Numbered from the stretch's first letter, positions 24,765 through 34,209 are shown. The stretch: DNA of 64,000 nt from Solimonas aquatica (GCF_900111015.1 NZ_FOFS01000014.1:1-64000); one strand, 5' to 3'. Notes: a model not told the origin generated them from the sequence alone. Program-made: numbers and translations.

Positions 24765-24838
24765 CGGCGCTGCACAGTATCGGGCAAAGCCTGCGTCGGC
24801 TGTAGCGGGCGCCGTGCTCCCTCAGGCAGAGGCCGCTC
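24765..24838. repeat. REP-like half-site between kdpC and kdpD
   Basis: Read on the minus strand, the gap starts TTGTAGGAGCGGCCTCTGCC, the same GTAGGAGCGGCC core as the REP pair at 10764-10819, and ends GGCGCCCGCTACAG. It may form a stem that tunes the amount of kdpDE message relative to kdpABC. Confidence 0.55.
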
Positions 24839-25402
24839 CTACAAGGCGTCGAGCGCGAGATTGAGCTGCAGCACGTTCACGCGCGGCTCGCCGATGAAGC
24901 CCAGCCAGCGGCCTTGCGTGTGCTGGTCGATCAGCTGCTGCAGGCGCTGCGCATCCAGGCCGCGCGCACTCGCGACGCGGGGAATCTGGAACTGCGCGGC
25001 CTGCGGGGAAATGTCCGGGTCCAGGCCGCTGGCGGAAGCCGTCAGCAGCTCGGCCGGCACCAGCTGGCCTGGATTCTCGGCCTTGAGCGTGGCGAGCCTG
25101 GCCTCGATGCTCTGCCGCAGCTTGGCGCTGGAAGGCCCCAGATTGCTGGCGCCCGAGGCGCTGGCGTCATAACCCTCCGTGCCGGCAGCCGAGGGGCGGC
25201 CGTGAAAGTATTTCGCGGCGCTGAAGTTCTGGCCCAGCAGTTCCGAGCCGATGATGCGGCCCTGGCGCTCGATCAACGAGCCCTGCGCCTGATGCGCAAA
25301 CAGCAGCTGGCCCAGGCCGGTGACCGCCAGCGGATACGCAGCGCCGCACAGCAGCGTGAACAGCAGCAGCATGAGCAGGGCAGGACGCAGATAGGTGTTC
25401 AT
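24839..25402 (-). CDS. kdpC: KdpC subunit of potassium-transporting ATPase
   Basis: The 187-aa subunit has one N-terminal membrane helix (LLMLLLFTLLCGAAYPLAVTG) and the conserved KdpC features GSELLGQNFSAAKYFHGRPSA and, towards the end, LDPDISPQAAQFQIPRVA and RWLGFIGEPRVNVLQLN. It stabilises the KdpFABC complex and assists ATP binding. It is 20 bp after kdpB on the same strand. Confidence 0.96.
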   Translation of the reverse strand: MNTYLRPALLMLLLFTLLCGAAYPLAVTGLGQLLFAHQAQGSLIERQGRIIGSELLGQNFSAAKYFHGRPSAAGTEGYDASASGASNLGPSSAKLRQSIEARLATLKAENPGQLVPAELLTASASGLDPDISPQAAQFQIPRVASARGLDAQRLQQLIDQHTQGRWLGFIGEPRVNVLQLNLALDAL

Positions 25403-25422
25403 GAGCAGAGACTCCGGAGGCT

Positions 25423-27465
25423 TCAGGCCAGGCCGCTGGCGCTGAGCAGCAGGTCGATCAGCTTGATGCCGAGAAAGGGCGCGATCAGTCCGCCCACGCC
25501 GTACACGGCGAGATTGCGCGCCAGCAGGGTCGCGGCCGGCGCCGGGCGGTAGCGCACGCCGCGCAGGGCCAGCGGCACCAGCAGCAGGATGATCAGGGCA
25601 TTGAAGATGGTGGCGGAGAGAATCGCCGACTGCGGTGAATGCAGACCCATGATGTTGAGCGCGCCCAGCGGCGGATACAGGGCTGCGAACATCGCCGGCA
25701 GAATCGCGAAGTACTTGGCCACGTCATTGCTCACCGAGAACGTGGTGAGCGCGCCGCGCGTGATCAGCAGCTGCTTGCCGATGGCGACGATCTCGATCAG
25801 CTTGGTGGGGTCTGAATCCAGGTCCACCATATTGCCGGCCTCGCGCGCTGCCTGCGTGCCGGTCTGCATGGCCACGCCGACATCGGCCTGCGCCAGGGCC
25901 GGCGCATCGTTGCTGCCGTCACCGCACATCGCCACCAGCTTGCCCTGCGCCTGTTCGGCGCGGATCAGCGCCAGCTTGTCCTCGGGCTTGGCCTGCGCGA
26001 GAAAGTCATCGACACCGGCTTCGGCGGCAATGGCGGCGGCGGTGAGCGGATTGTCACCGGTGATCATCACGGTCTTGATGCCCATGCGGCGCAGCTCGGC
26101 GAAGCGCTCGCGGATGCCGCCTTTGACGATGTCCTTCAGATACACCACGCCGAGCACGCGGCCGTCGCGCGCCACCGCCAGCGGCGTGCCGCCGGCTCTG
26201 GCGATGCGTTCCACTTCTTCGCGCACTTGGGGCGGCACGGCCTGGCCCTGCGGGTGGGCGCGCGCATAAGCCTCGATGGCATCGACGGCGCCCTTGCGGA
26301 TTTCCTGGTCCGGCAGATTCACGCCGGACATGCGCGTCTGCGCGGAGAAGGCCAGGAAGCGCGCCTGCAGGCTGGCCAGGTCCTGCGCGCGCAGGCCGTA
26401 GCGCTCCTTGGCCAGCACCACGATGGAACGACCCTCGGGCGTTTCATCGGCGAGACTGGCCAGCTGCGCGGCCTCGGCCAGTGCACGCGCCTCCACGCCC
26501 GGCGCGGGACGAAACTCCGCCGCCTGACGATTGCCCAGGGTGATGGTGCCGGTCTTGTCCAGCAGCAGGGTGTCCACATCGCCCGCCGCCTCCACCGCGC
26601 GGCCGGAGAGCGCCAGCACATTGAAACGCACCAGACGGTTCATGCCGGCAATGCCGATGGCGGACAGCAGCGCGCCGATGGTGGTGGGGATCAGCGTCAC
26701 GAACAGCGCGATCAGCACGATGGTGGACACCTGTCCGCCGGCGTAGCGCGCGAAGCTGGGGATGCTGGCGCAGGCCAGGATGAAGATCAGGGTCATGCCG
26801 GCGAGCAGCACATTGAGCGCCAGCTCATTGGGCGTCTTCTGCCGCGCCGCGCCTTCCACCAGGGCGATCATGCGATCCAGAAAGCTGCTGCCGGCGGCAG
26901 CGGTGATGCGCACCTTGATCTGATCCGAGAGCACGCGTGTGCCGCCGGTGACGGCGCTGCGATCACCGCCGGATTCACGCAGCACCGGCGCCGACTCGCC
27001 GGTGATGGCGGACTCATCCACCATCGCCAGGCCCTCGATCACCTCGCCGTCGCCGGGAATCAGATCGCCGGTTTCCACCAGCACGATCTGACCGACCTTC
27101 AACTCCGCCGCCGACACCCGGCTATAGGTGCTTGTGTTGGCGCCGGCCAGCAGCTTGGCCTGGGTCTGGGTGCGCGTGCTGCGCAGCGCGGCTGCCTGCG
27201 CCTTGCCGCGTCCTTCGGCCAGGGCTTCGGCAAAATTGGCGAACAGCACCGTGAACCACAGCCAGGCGATCACCTGGGCGGAGAACAGCAGCTGCGCCTG
27301 GCCGCTGAGCACATCGCGCACAAACAGCAGGCTGGCCAGTGCGGCCACCACCGCCGTGGTGAAGATCACCGGATTGCGCAGCAGGCTGCGCGGATCGAGC
27401 TTGCGAAAAGCGTCGAGCAGCGCGCTGCGCCAGAGAGGGCTGGAAGCTGGAGGCTTGGCTTTCAT
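25423..27465 (-). CDS. kdpB: KdpB ATPase subunit of potassium pump
   Basis: P-type ATPase subunit (680 aa) that energises high-affinity K+ uptake. It shows the phosphorylation motif DKTGTIT, the actuator loop ITGESAPV containing the regulatory Ser region, the nucleotide-binding [10 protein letters not shown] segment, and the hinge [20 protein letters not shown]. Three membrane-helix groups surround the cytosolic loops as expected. It is 14 bp after kdpA. Confidence 0.97.
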   Translation of the reverse strand: MKAKPPASSPLWRSALLDAFRKLDPRSLLRNPVIFTTAVVAALASLLFVRDVLSGQAQLLFSAQVIAWLWFTVLFANFAEALAEGRGKAQAAALRSTRTQTQAKLLAGANTSTYSRVSAAELKVGQIVLVETGDLIPGDGEVIEGLAMVDESAITGESAPVLRESGGDRSAVTGGTRVLSDQIKVRITAAAGSSFLDRMIALVEGAARQKTPNELALNVLLAGMTLIFILACASIPSFARYAGGQVSTIVLIALFVTLIPTTIGALLSAIGIAGMNRLVRFNVLALSGRAVEAAGDVDTLLLDKTGTITLGNRQAAEFRPAPGVEARALAEAAQLASLADETPEGRSIVVLAKERYGLRAQDLASLQARFLAFSAQTRMSGVNLPDQEIRKGAVDAIEAYARAHPQGQAVPPQVREEVERIARAGGTPLAVARDGRVLGVVYLKDIVKGGIRERFAELRRMGIKTVMITGDNPLTAAAIAAEAGVDDFLAQAKPEDKLALIRAEQAQGKLVAMCGDGSNDAPALAQADVGVAMQTGTQAAREAGNMVDLDSDPTKLIEIVAIGKQLLITRGALTTFSVSNDVAKYFAILPAMFAALYPPLGALNIMGLHSPQSAILSATIFNALIILLLVPLALRGVRYRPAPAATLLARNLAVYGVGGLIAPFLGIKLIDLLLSASGLA

Positions 27466-27479
27466 GATCGTGCTCGTGT

Positions 27480-29189
27480 TTAGAACTGCGTGCCGGCGAG
27501 CATCGCGAAGTGCTCGGCCAGCGGTCCCAGCACCAGGGAGGGCAGGAAGGTGAGGCCGCCGAACACCAGCACCACCGCCACCAGCAGGGCCACGAACAGG
27601 CCACCGTCGGTGGGCAGGGTGCCGGCCGAAACCGGGATCTGTTTCTTCGCCGCCAGACTGCCGGCGATGGCAAGCATGGGCACGATGATCGCGAAGCGCC
27701 CGATCAGCATCGCGATGCCCAGCGTGCTGTTGTAGAACACCGAGTTGGCGGACAGGCCTGCGAAGGCGCTGCCGTTGTTGCCGGCGGCCGAGGCATAGGC
27801 GTAGAGAATTTCCGTGAAGCCATGGGGGCCGGCGTTGTTGAGACCGGTGAGACCCGCCGGCAGCACGCAGGCGATGGCCGTGAACAGCAGGATCGCCAGC
27901 GGCGCGGCCAGCACCGCGAGCGTGGCCAGCTTCACCTCGCGCACCTCGATCTTCTTGCCGATGTACTCCGGCGTGCGGCCCACCATCAGCCCGGCCATGA
28001 AGATCGCAATCAGTGCGTAGAGCATCATGCCGTAGAAGCCGGCACCGACACCGCCGATGATCACCTCGCCGAGCTGGATGTTGAACAAGGGGATGGCACC
28101 GCCCAGCGCGGTGAAGCTGTCATGCATGGCATTGACCGCGCCGCAGGAGGCGGCGGTGGTGATCACCGCAAACAGCGCGGAAGCGGCGATGCCGAAGCGC
28201 GTCTCCTTGCCTTCCAGATTGCCCGGGCCCTGCACGCCATCGAAGCCGCTCAAGGCATTGGGCGCGGCGCTCTCCGCCCAGTAGGTGATCGCCACACCGG
28301 CAATGAACAGGACCAGCATCGCGCCGAGAATGGCGTGGCCCTGCCAGCGATTGTTCACGGCGCGGCCGAAGACATCGGTGAGTGCGGCGCCGATCACGAA
28401 GATCGACAGCATCTGCAGCAGATTGGACAGCGGCGTGGGGTTTTCAAACGGATGCGCGGAATTGGCATTGAGAAAGCCGCCGCCATTGGTGCCCAGCATC
28501 TTGATCGCTTCCTGCGAGGCGATGGGGCCTTGCGCGATCAGCTGCTGCGCAGCTTCCAGCGTGCTGGCCTGCGTGTAAGCCGAAAAGTTCTGCGGCACGC
28601 CCTGCCAGATCAGCAGGCACGCGAACAGCAGACACGCCGGCAGTAGCAGATATAGCGTGAGGCGCGTCACATCCACCCAGGCATTGCCGAGTTGCTGCGT
28701 GCTCTTGCGGGCGAAGCCCCGGATCAGCGCGAAGGCCAGCGCAATACCGGTCGCGGCGGAGAGGAAGTTCTGCACCGTCAGGCCCGCCATCTGCGAGAGA
28801 TAGCTCAGCGCCTGCTCGCCGCTATAGGACTGCCAGTTGGTATTGGTGGTGAAGCTCATCGCGGTGTTGAAAGCCAGGTCCGCGCTCAGGTTCGGCAGCT
28901 GCTGCGGATTGAGCGGCAGCCAGGCCTGCGTGCGCAGCAGCAGATACAGCAGCGCAAAGCCCAGCAGATTGAACAGCAGCATGGCCAGCGCGTACTGCTG
29001 CCAGGTCTGCTCGCTGCGCGCATCGACGCCGGACAGGCGGTAGAAAACGCGTTCCAGGCCGCCGAGTGCCGGCATCAGCATCACGCGTTCGCCCGTGAAG
29101 AGTCGATGCAGATAGGCGCCCAGGGGACGCACGCTGAGCAGCAGCAACAGGCAGTAGAAGAGTATTTGCAGCCAGCCATTGGCGGTCAT
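27480..29189 (-). CDS. kdpA: KdpA potassium-binding channel subunit
   Basis: The 569-aa polytopic subunit selects and conducts K+. It has the KdpA markers [15 protein letters not shown] (first filter region), [22 protein letters not shown] (second), and the later loop [17 protein letters not shown], each contributing Gly-rich filter loops, with ten or so membrane helices. It is located 21 bp downstream of kdpF. Confidence 0.97.
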   Translation of the reverse strand: MTANGWLQILFYCLLLLLSVRPLGAYLHRLFTGERVMLMPALGGLERVFYRLSGVDARSEQTWQQYALAMLLFNLLGFALLYLLLRTQAWLPLNPQQLPNLSADLAFNTAMSFTTNTNWQSYSGEQALSYLSQMAGLTVQNFLSAATGIALAFALIRGFARKSTQQLGNAWVDVTRLTLYLLLPACLLFACLLIWQGVPQNFSAYTQASTLEAAQQLIAQGPIASQEAIKMLGTNGGGFLNANSAHPFENPTPLSNLLQMLSIFVIGAALTDVFGRAVNNRWQGHAILGAMLVLFIAGVAITYWAESAAPNALSGFDGVQGPGNLEGKETRFGIAASALFAVITTAASCGAVNAMHDSFTALGGAIPLFNIQLGEVIIGGVGAGFYGMMLYALIAIFMAGLMVGRTPEYIGKKIEVREVKLATLAVLAAPLAILLFTAIACVLPAGLTGLNNAGPHGFTEILYAYASAAGNNGSAFAGLSANSVFYNSTLGIAMLIGRFAIIVPMLAIAGSLAAKKQIPVSAGTLPTDGGLFVALLVAVVLVFGGLTFLPSLVLGPLAEHFAMLAGTQF

Positions 29190-29210
29190 GGGCGTGTCCA
29201 GGCAAGGGCT

Positions 29211-29297
29211 TCAGAATTTCTCGGGACGTGCGAGCACGTAGACGAGATAAGCAAACAGGGCGAGGGCAGCGAGCCCGCCAAGCAGGTAGTCCAGCAT
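29211..29297 (-). CDS. kdpF: KdpF small membrane subunit
   Basis: This 28-residue peptide begins MLDYLLGGLAAL and ends LVYVLARPEKF; the single helix and the terminal RPEKF are diagnostic for KdpF, which stabilises the KdpABC complex. The ribosome site CTAGGAG overlaps the stop codon (TAG at 29307-29309) of the small gene upstream, suggesting coupled translation. Confidence 0.93.
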   Translation of the reverse strand: MLDYLLGGLAALALFAYLVYVLARPEKF

Positions 29298-29306
29298 GAG
29301 CGGCTC

Positions 29307-29390
29307 CTAGAGCCTGGCGCAGATGCGCAGGTAGACGAACATCAGCAGAAAGCCGAAGAGGCCAAGGCCGAGAAACACGACATCCGACAT
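29307..29390 (-). CDS. small membrane peptide at the head of the kdp operon, 27 aa
   Basis: The frame encodes MSDVVFLGLGLFGFLLMFVY followed by LRICARL: one membrane helix with a short positively charged tail ending in Arg-Leu. Its stop codon forms part of the kdpF ribosome site, so it should be translated with kdpF. Small peptides of this form with a cationic -(E/D/A)RL end occur ahead of kdpF in other proteobacteria (from memory); I know no function. Its own Shine-Dalgarno is weak, which lowers confidence. Confidence 0.65.
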   Translation of the reverse strand: MSDVVFLGLGLFGFLLMFVYLRICARL

Positions 29391-29550
29391 GAGGTGGTCT
29401 TCAGGCAGTGACGCTGCTTTGCTGCAGCCCGCGCATTACGCCCCGGCCAGGCATAGGAATTCGAGATGGACGCACCGGGCGCCGGCATATAAGGGACATA
29501 TAGATCCGCGCATCGCAGCCATCACTTGCTTTGTCCAAGCGTTTGTGATT

Positions 29551-29576
29551 GCGGCACTGATCCAGATCAATGCCGC
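29551..29576 (+). promoter_or_regulatory. FNR/ANR-type operator
   Basis: CTGATCCAGATCAA at 29557-29570 differs from the TTGAT-N4-ATCAA consensus at one base and sits in a longer 26-bp near-palindrome (GCGGCA/TGCCGC outer arms). The following TGCC also fits Anr promoters. The hexamer GATGAT (29593-29598) lies where a -10 box would be if the site is centred at -41.5, predicting a start near 29605 on the plus strand. On the minus strand the equivalent -10 position (ACAAAG) is poor. Confidence 0.6.
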
Positions 29577-29604
29577 ACTAGCTGTATCGCACGATGATGA
29601 CCTC

Positions 29605-29700
29605 GGTCTGGCAACAGGCCCCCGAAAGTGCCCGTACCACTCTCCTCCGGTGCGGGACAATACCCGCGACGTCCCCCCCGGATGGCGCGGGTCTTTTTTT
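29605..29700 (+). ncRNA. candidate oxygen-regulated small RNA or attenuator leader
   Basis: About 96 nt between the predicted start and an intrinsic terminator. It contains an 8-bp stem (CCCGTACC 29631-29638 with GGTGCGGG 29649-29656, one G-U pair) exposing ACTCTCCTCC, which is complementary to Shine-Dalgarno sequences, and a terminator hairpin at 29662-29692 whose loop is C-rich. GCGGG (29652-29656) can also pair with CCCGC (29663-29667), giving a competing antiterminator. This fits either a C-rich-loop regulatory RNA or a transcription attenuator for the small exported protein downstream. No protein frame is supported inside. Confidence 0.45.
29662..29700 (+). terminator. intrinsic terminator
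   Basis: Arms ACCCGCG (29662-29668) and CGCGGGT (29686-29692) are followed by C and seven T residues (29694-29700). It faces the plus strand and ends no annotated gene, which is the first clue that a short RNA is made here. Confidence 0.7.
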
Positions 29701-29845
29701 GTGCGCTCGCTTTTGTGGATGCGTCGCGCATTCACCTGCGCGTCAGCTGCCGGTTTCGGGGCTTTCCAAGTTCAGAATCAATTCATGGCCGCCGCCTAGA
29801 GTGGGCTCATCTCATCGATGCCCCAGGCATCAAAGGAAAGCGGTC

Positions 29846-30211
29846 ATGAAAGCCAAGTCTGTTCTCGCCATTGCCGGTCTGTCGCTGGTCTCGCTGGTGC
29901 CGGTGAGCGCGTTCGCCCACGCCGATGTTTCGGTCAGCCTCGGTTTCGGCGGCTACGCGCCGGGCTACGCGACCGTCTACAGTCAGCCGGCTTACGTGGA
30001 ACCCGCCCCGATCTATTACCCGGCGCCGCGTCCGGTGTACTACGGTGTGCGCGGCTATGCGGCGGCGCCGGCCTATGTGGGCTATCGCGGCTACTACCGT
30101 GACGAGGACCGTCACTGCCGCGACCGCGAGCGTCATGATCGCCGCTGGCGCGGTGACCGCGACGACTGGCGTGATTCGCAGTATCGCGGTGGCTACTGGA
30201 ACGGCTACTAA
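29846..30211 (+). CDS. small exported Tyr/Arg-rich protein, 121 aa
   Basis: A signal peptide (KSVLAIAGLSLVSLVPVSAFA, cut after AFA) precedes a mature domain in two parts: a Tyr/Pro/Ala-rich stretch (YVEPAPIYYPAPRPVYYGV) and a charged Arg/Asp-rich tail with RDEDRHCRDRERHDRRWRGD. Such low-complexity periplasmic proteins are widespread but of unknown function. The ATG at 29846 follows AAAGGAAAG; the frame stays open upstream to 29594, but that part crosses a terminator. Confidence 0.75.
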   Translation: MKAKSVLAIAGLSLVSLVPVSAFAHADVSVSLGFGGYAPGYATVYSQPAYVEPAPIYYPAPRPVYYGVRGYAAAPAYVGYRGYYRDEDRHCRDRERHDRRWRGDRDDWRDSQYRGGYWNGY

Positions 30212-30238
30212 AACGCTGCGCAGTACCGCAGCAAGCAG

Positions 30239-30265
30239 GGCCCGCGAGTGATCGCGGGCCTTTTT
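30239..30265 (+). terminator. intrinsic terminator after the small exported protein
   Basis: Nine-bp arms GGCCCGCGA (30239-30247) and TCGCGGGCC (30252-30260) with a GTGA loop are followed by five T residues. It ends the plus-strand gene just before the convergent mnmE stop at 30264. Confidence 0.9.
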
Positions 30266-31616
30266 ATTTGCCGATGCAGAAGCTGGCGAAGATGCGCCCC
30301 AGCAGATCCTCGCTGCCGAAGCGGCCGGTGATTTCCCCCAGGGCTTCGAGTGCCAGACGCAGTTCTTCGGCGGCGAGTTCCGGCAGCTGACGGTCCTGCA
30401 GGCGCGCGGCGGCCTGATCGAGATGGTGCTGGCAGCGCGCGAGGGCCTCCAGGTGACGGCTGCGTGCGGAGAACGCGCTTTCCGCGCCGTCCTGCAGGCC
30501 GGCGAAACGGTGCAGCGCCTCGATCAGCAGGTCCAGACCCTGACCGCTGACGGCGCTGATGAACAGCTCGACACCGGCCTGTCGCTCGCATCGCTGCGGC
30601 GGCAGGCCGGCGAGATCGATCTTGTTGTGCACGATCAGCCGCGGCAGCTGCGCTGGCAGCGTGGCCATCAGCTGCTGGTCTTCATCGCTGAACGTTTCGC
30701 GGGCATCGCGGATGAACAGCGCCAGCTCGGCCTGCTCCAGGGCCAGACGTGCACGACGGATGCCTTCGCGTTCCACCGGGTCTTCGCTGTCGCGCAGACC
30801 GGCGGTGTCGATCAGGGTGATGGGCAGACCGCGCAGATTCAGATGCTCACGCAGCACATCGCGCGTGGTGCCGGCGATCTCGGTGACGATGGCCACGTCC
30901 GCGCCGGCGAGGCGGTTGAGCAGCGTGGACTTGCCGACATTGGGGCGGCCGGTGAGCGCGATGTTCAGACCTTCGCGCAGGCGTCGGCCTTGTGCGGCCT
31001 CGCGCTGCAGCTGCGCAAGCTGTGCTTGCGCAGCGCCGAGTTGCGCGCTCAAGTGCTGATCGCCGAGCCAGTCCACATCTTCGTCGGAGAAATCCAGCGC
31101 GCCTTCCACGTACATGCGCAGCTGAATCAGGCTTTCGGCCAGCTGCTGCACGCGGCGTGAGAGTTCACCGTCCAGCGAGCGCTGCGCGGCGCGTGCGGCC
31201 TGGGCGCTGGCGGCGTCGATCAGGTCGGCAATGGCCTCGGCCTGCGCCAGGTCGATGCGATTGTTGAGAAAGGCGCGTTCGGAGAATTCACCGGGCCGCG
31301 CCGCACGCGCGCCGATGGCGCAACAGGCTTGCTGCAGCAGCTGTAGCGCCATCGGGCTGCCATGGCCTTGCAACTCCACCACGTCTTCACCGGTGAAGGA
31401 ATGCGGCGCCGGGAAATACAGCAACAGGCCCTGATCGATGACCTCGCCGCGCACATCGCGAAAGTGGCGCAGCGTCGCCTGCCGGGGCGGTGGCAGGGTG
31501 CCCGCTATCCGTGCGGCGATGGCGCCGGCCTGCGGCCCGGAGAGACGCAGCACACCGATACCACCGCGTCCGGGCGCGGTGGCGACGGCGACGATGGTAT
31601 CGGTGTGGGCGGACAT
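30264..31616 (-). CDS. mnmE: tRNA modification GTPase MnmE
   Basis: With MnmG it installs the cmnm5 group on U34 of several tRNAs. The 450-aa protein has the N-terminal formyl-THF-binding domain (DTIVAVATAPGRGGIGVLRLSG), a helical domain, the inserted G domain with GRPNVGKST (G1), the G3 motif DTAGL and NKID (G4), and the C-terminal CIGK with the catalytic Cys. The ATG at 31616 is chosen; the earlier in-frame start overlaps the yidC gene end. It is last in the rpmH-rnpA-yidD-yidC-mnmE gene string. Confidence 0.96.
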   Translation of the reverse strand: MSAHTDTIVAVATAPGRGGIGVLRLSGPQAGAIAARIAGTLPPPRQATLRHFRDVRGEVIDQGLLLYFPAPHSFTGEDVVELQGHGSPMALQLLQQACCAIGARAARPGEFSERAFLNNRIDLAQAEAIADLIDAASAQAARAAQRSLDGELSRRVQQLAESLIQLRMYVEGALDFSDEDVDWLGDQHLSAQLGAAQAQLAQLQREAAQGRRLREGLNIALTGRPNVGKSTLLNRLAGADVAIVTEIAGTTRDVLREHLNLRGLPITLIDTAGLRDSEDPVEREGIRRARLALEQAELALFIRDARETFSDEDQQLMATLPAQLPRLIVHNKIDLAGLPPQRCERQAGVELFISAVSGQGLDLLIEALHRFAGLQDGAESAFSARSRHLEALARCQHHLDQAAARLQDRQLPELAAEELRLALEALGEITGRFGSEDLLGRIFASFCIGK

Positions 31617-31647
31617 GTTCCGCAGAGTAGCGGCCGCCAGCAGCGCT

Positions 31648-33300
31648 TTACTTCTTGGCGCCCTCGCGGTCGAGCTTGCGCATGATGTACCACTGCTGCG
31701 CAATGCTGATCAGACCGTTGACCACCCAGTACAGCACCAGGCCGGACTGGAAGAAGGCGAAGAAGGCGGTGAGCGCGATCGGCATGATCTGCATCACGCG
31801 CTGCTGCGTCGGGTCCATGGTCTGGTTACCCGAGAGGCGCTGCTGCAGGAACATGGTGATGCCGTAGAGCACCGGCAGCACGTAGAAGGGATCGGGCGCG
31901 GAGAGATCCTGCAGCCACAGCGCGAACGGCGCCTGGCGCAGTTCCACCGATTCCAGCAGCACCCAGTACAGCGAGATGAACACTGGGAACTGCACGAGAA
32001 TGGGCCAGCAACCCGCCAGCGGATTGAAGCCTTCCTTCTTGTACAGATCCATCATCGCTTTCTGCTGACGCTCGCGATCGTCCGCATAGCGTTCGCGGAT
32101 TTCCTGGATCTTGGGGCTGAACACCTTCATGCGCGCCATCGAGCGGTATTGCGCTTCGGACAGCTTGTACAGCGCGAGCTTCACCACCAGGGTCAGCAGG
32201 ATGATCGCCACGCCCCAGTTGGCGGTGAGGCCGTGGAAGAACTTCAACACCAGGAACATGTATTTGGCGATGAAGGACAGCAGACCGTAGTCCAGCGTCA
32301 GCTCGAAACCCGGCGCCACTTCGGCAACGTGATCCTGCAGCTTGGGGCCGATGTACAGACGCGTGGCAAAGCGCTGCTCGGCGCCCGGCGCCACGCTGAC
32401 GGCGTTGCCCACGTACTGCGCGATATAGCCCGGTGCGCTGCTGCGCGGCCGCGCGCTGTAAGTGACGGCCTCGTCAGCCGGCGGAATGATGGCGGCGACG
32501 AAGTAGTGCTGCAGGATGCTGATCCAGCCGCCGGTCTGCGCCTGCTCGACCTTTTCCTTGTCCAGCTTGTCCAGCGCGGTCTTCTTGAACTTGTACTTGG
32601 CGCTGCCGGCTTCGGCCTGCTGATAGAAGCCGACGCCGGTGAAGGTGTGCGCGAAGCGCGGCTCGCCGCCCTGCTGATAGGCAGTGCGCAGCAGGCGCAC
32701 GTAGGGGCTCAGGCTCAGCGGCGCGGCGCTGGCGTTCTGCACGCTCTGGGCAAGATCGATCTGGTAGCTGCCACGCTTGAAGACATAGGTCTTGCGGATC
32801 AGCACACCGTCGGCGTTCTGGTGCGTGAGCAGAACCTCCAGCTGATCGTTGCCCTGGCTCAGCTGGTAGCTGCTCTGCGCGCTGCTGTAGACCGTATCCG
32901 GAGAACTCAGCGGCGCCTGCGGGCCCGCCAGGCCGCTCTGCAGCACGAACAGACGGCCGGCCTCGTCGTCCAGCAGCGCCATGCGCGCCGGCTGATCCTT
33001 GACCGCGGCATAGTCCTTCAGCTGCAGACGACGCAGCTCGCCGCCGCGCGCGGCAATTTCGGCAATGAACAGATCGGTCTCGACGCGGATGCGCTCGCCG
33101 GTGTCGGCGGCTTGCGCGTCGGCCGGCGTGGCGGCCGCAGCGCTGGTTTCGGTGGCCGCGGCTTTGGGGACGTCCGCTGCCGGTGCAGCGGCAGTCGCCG
33201 GCACGGGCGCCGCAGCCGGGTAATCCTTCTGCCAGGCCTGATAGATGAAGAACAGCAGGGCACCCAGGATGCCAATCAGAATAAAGCGACGGTTTTCCAT
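31648..33300 (-). CDS. yidC: membrane protein insertase YidC
   Basis: Inserts and folds inner-membrane proteins, alone or with Sec. The 550 aa match the Gram-negative form: N-terminal anchor helix (RRFILIGILGALLFFIYQAW), a large periplasmic beta domain (about 55-330), then the conserved five-helix core with the LVVKLALYKLSEAQYRSMARMK segment and NPLAGCWPILVQFPVFISLYWVL. An Ala/Pro-rich spacer follows the first helix. Confidence 0.97.
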   Translation of the reverse strand: MENRRFILIGILGALLFFIYQAWQKDYPAAAPVPATAAAPAADVPKAAATETSAAAATPADAQAADTGERIRVETDLFIAEIAARGGELRRLQLKDYAAVKDQPARMALLDDEAGRLFVLQSGLAGPQAPLSSPDTVYSSAQSSYQLSQGNDQLEVLLTHQNADGVLIRKTYVFKRGSYQIDLAQSVQNASAAPLSLSPYVRLLRTAYQQGGEPRFAHTFTGVGFYQQAEAGSAKYKFKKTALDKLDKEKVEQAQTGGWISILQHYFVAAIIPPADEAVTYSARPRSSAPGYIAQYVGNAVSVAPGAEQRFATRLYIGPKLQDHVAEVAPGFELTLDYGLLSFIAKYMFLVLKFFHGLTANWGVAIILLTLVVKLALYKLSEAQYRSMARMKVFSPKIQEIRERYADDRERQQKAMMDLYKKEGFNPLAGCWPILVQFPVFISLYWVLLESVELRQAPFALWLQDLSAPDPFYVLPVLYGITMFLQQRLSGNQTMDPTQQRVMQIMPIALTAFFAFFQSGLVLYWVVNGLISIAQQWYIMRKLDREGAKK

Positions 33301-33324
33301 CGTTTCAGGTCGAAGGTTGATATT

Positions 33325-33630
33325 TCAGGAATGGGGATGCGCGTGATCCGCCGGCGCTGAGGCACAGCAGGACGCAGGCGGCACAGGATCGTAGCCACCG
33401 GGATTCAAGGGATGACAGCGGCTGAGGCGGCGCAGCGCCAGCGCGCTGCCGCGCAGCAGGCCGTGCACGACGATGGCCTCGGCCGCGTAGTGCGAACAAC
33501 TGGGATAGAAACGGCAGCGCGGCCCGAGCAGCGGGCTGAGCAGGAGCTGGTAGCAACGGATCAGGAAGAGGGCGCAGCCTCGCGGGATGGCGAGGAGAGT
33601 CTTGCCGATGGTGCCGATGCTCGTGTCCAC
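33325..33630 (-). CDS. yidD: membrane protein insertion efficiency factor YidD
   Basis: The 101-aa protein has the YidD core [29 protein letters not shown] with its three Cys, and [12 protein letters not shown]. It assists YidC. The start is a GTG with GGAG five to six bases before it, inside the rnpA gene; rnpA and yidD overlap by 70 bp in different frames. The Cys-rich tail is variable in the family. Confidence 0.93.
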   Translation of the reverse strand: MDTSIGTIGKTLLAIPRGCALFLIRCYQLLLSPLLGPRCRFYPSCSHYAAEAIVVHGLLRGSALALRRLSRCHPLNPGGYDPVPPASCCASAPADHAHPHS

Positions 33631-33950
33631 ATTCGCTCCAGGCTCGGGCGTAACAGCGGAGTGCTCAGCGCTCGCTTGCCGGGCTTGACCAGTACGACGA
33701 AATCCGCAGCGGGGAGTTCAGTCTGGCGGATGCGAAAGCTCTCGCGAATCTGGCGCTTGATGCGGTTGCGCTCCACGGCCAGCGCCACCGCTTTTTTCGG
33801 AACCGCCATGCCCAGACGGGGATGACCGAGTTCATTGGCCACCACCACCAGGGTCAGGCCACTTTCGTGTAGGCGTCTGCCTTGCGCGAAAGCGGCTTTG
33901 AACTCGGCGGGCTTGAGCAGGCGTGCGCGCCGTAGCAAGCGCGCCGACAT
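33561..33950 (-). CDS. rnpA: ribonuclease P protein component
   Basis: Protein cofactor of RNase P, which matures tRNA 5' ends. The 129-aa sequence shows the RNR signature: [16 protein letters not shown], preceded by the [19 protein letters not shown] strand region. It is 31 bp after rpmH and overlaps yidD. Confidence 0.95.
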   Translation of the reverse strand: MSARLLRRARLLKPAEFKAAFAQGRRLHESGLTLVVVANELGHPRLGMAVPKKAVALAVERNRIKRQIRESFRIRQTELPAADFVVLVKPGKRALSTPLLRPSLERMWTRASAPSARLSSPSREAAPSS

Positions 33951-33981
33951 GAGCTTGCGAAAAAGGTCTAAACCGAAAGCC

Positions 33982-34119
33982 TTAAGGAATCAGACGCTTG
34001 CGGCCCTTGGCGCGACGGCGCGAGAGCACCAGACGACCGCCGACAGTGGCCATGCGGGCACGGAAACCGTGCGTGCGCTTACGACGCAGCTTCTTCGGCT
34101 GGTAGGTACGCTTGGACAT
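33982..34119 (-). CDS. rpmH: 50S ribosomal protein L34
   Basis: The 45-residue protein starts [19 protein letters not shown] and ends KGRKRLIP, near-identical to L34 across proteobacteria. It is first in the rpmH-rnpA-yidD-yidC-mnmE string, facing away from dnaA. Confidence 0.98.
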   Translation of the reverse strand: MSKRTYQPKKLRRKRTHGFRARMATVGGRLVLSRRRAKGRKRLIP

Positions 34120-34160
34120 AAATCACCTGCGATTGAAACGGTTTATGCAAAAGGGCGCGG

Positions 34161-34189
34161 AGTGTAGCGGCTGGGCTGCAGCGGGGCAA
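34161..34189 (-). promoter_or_regulatory. probable rpmH promoter
   Basis: On the minus strand TTGCCC (34184-34189) and TACACT (34161-34166) are 17 bp apart, a good sigma-70 match. The start would lie near 34154, 35 bp before the rpmH ATG. Confidence 0.6.
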
Positions 34190-34209
34190 GCCGAGGATCT
34201 TGGCGTGCC

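Noticed and set aside
29436-29735. 99-aa minus-strand frame upstream of kdp
   Set aside because: No recognisable domain or ribosome site, and it runs across the operator, RNA candidate and terminator.
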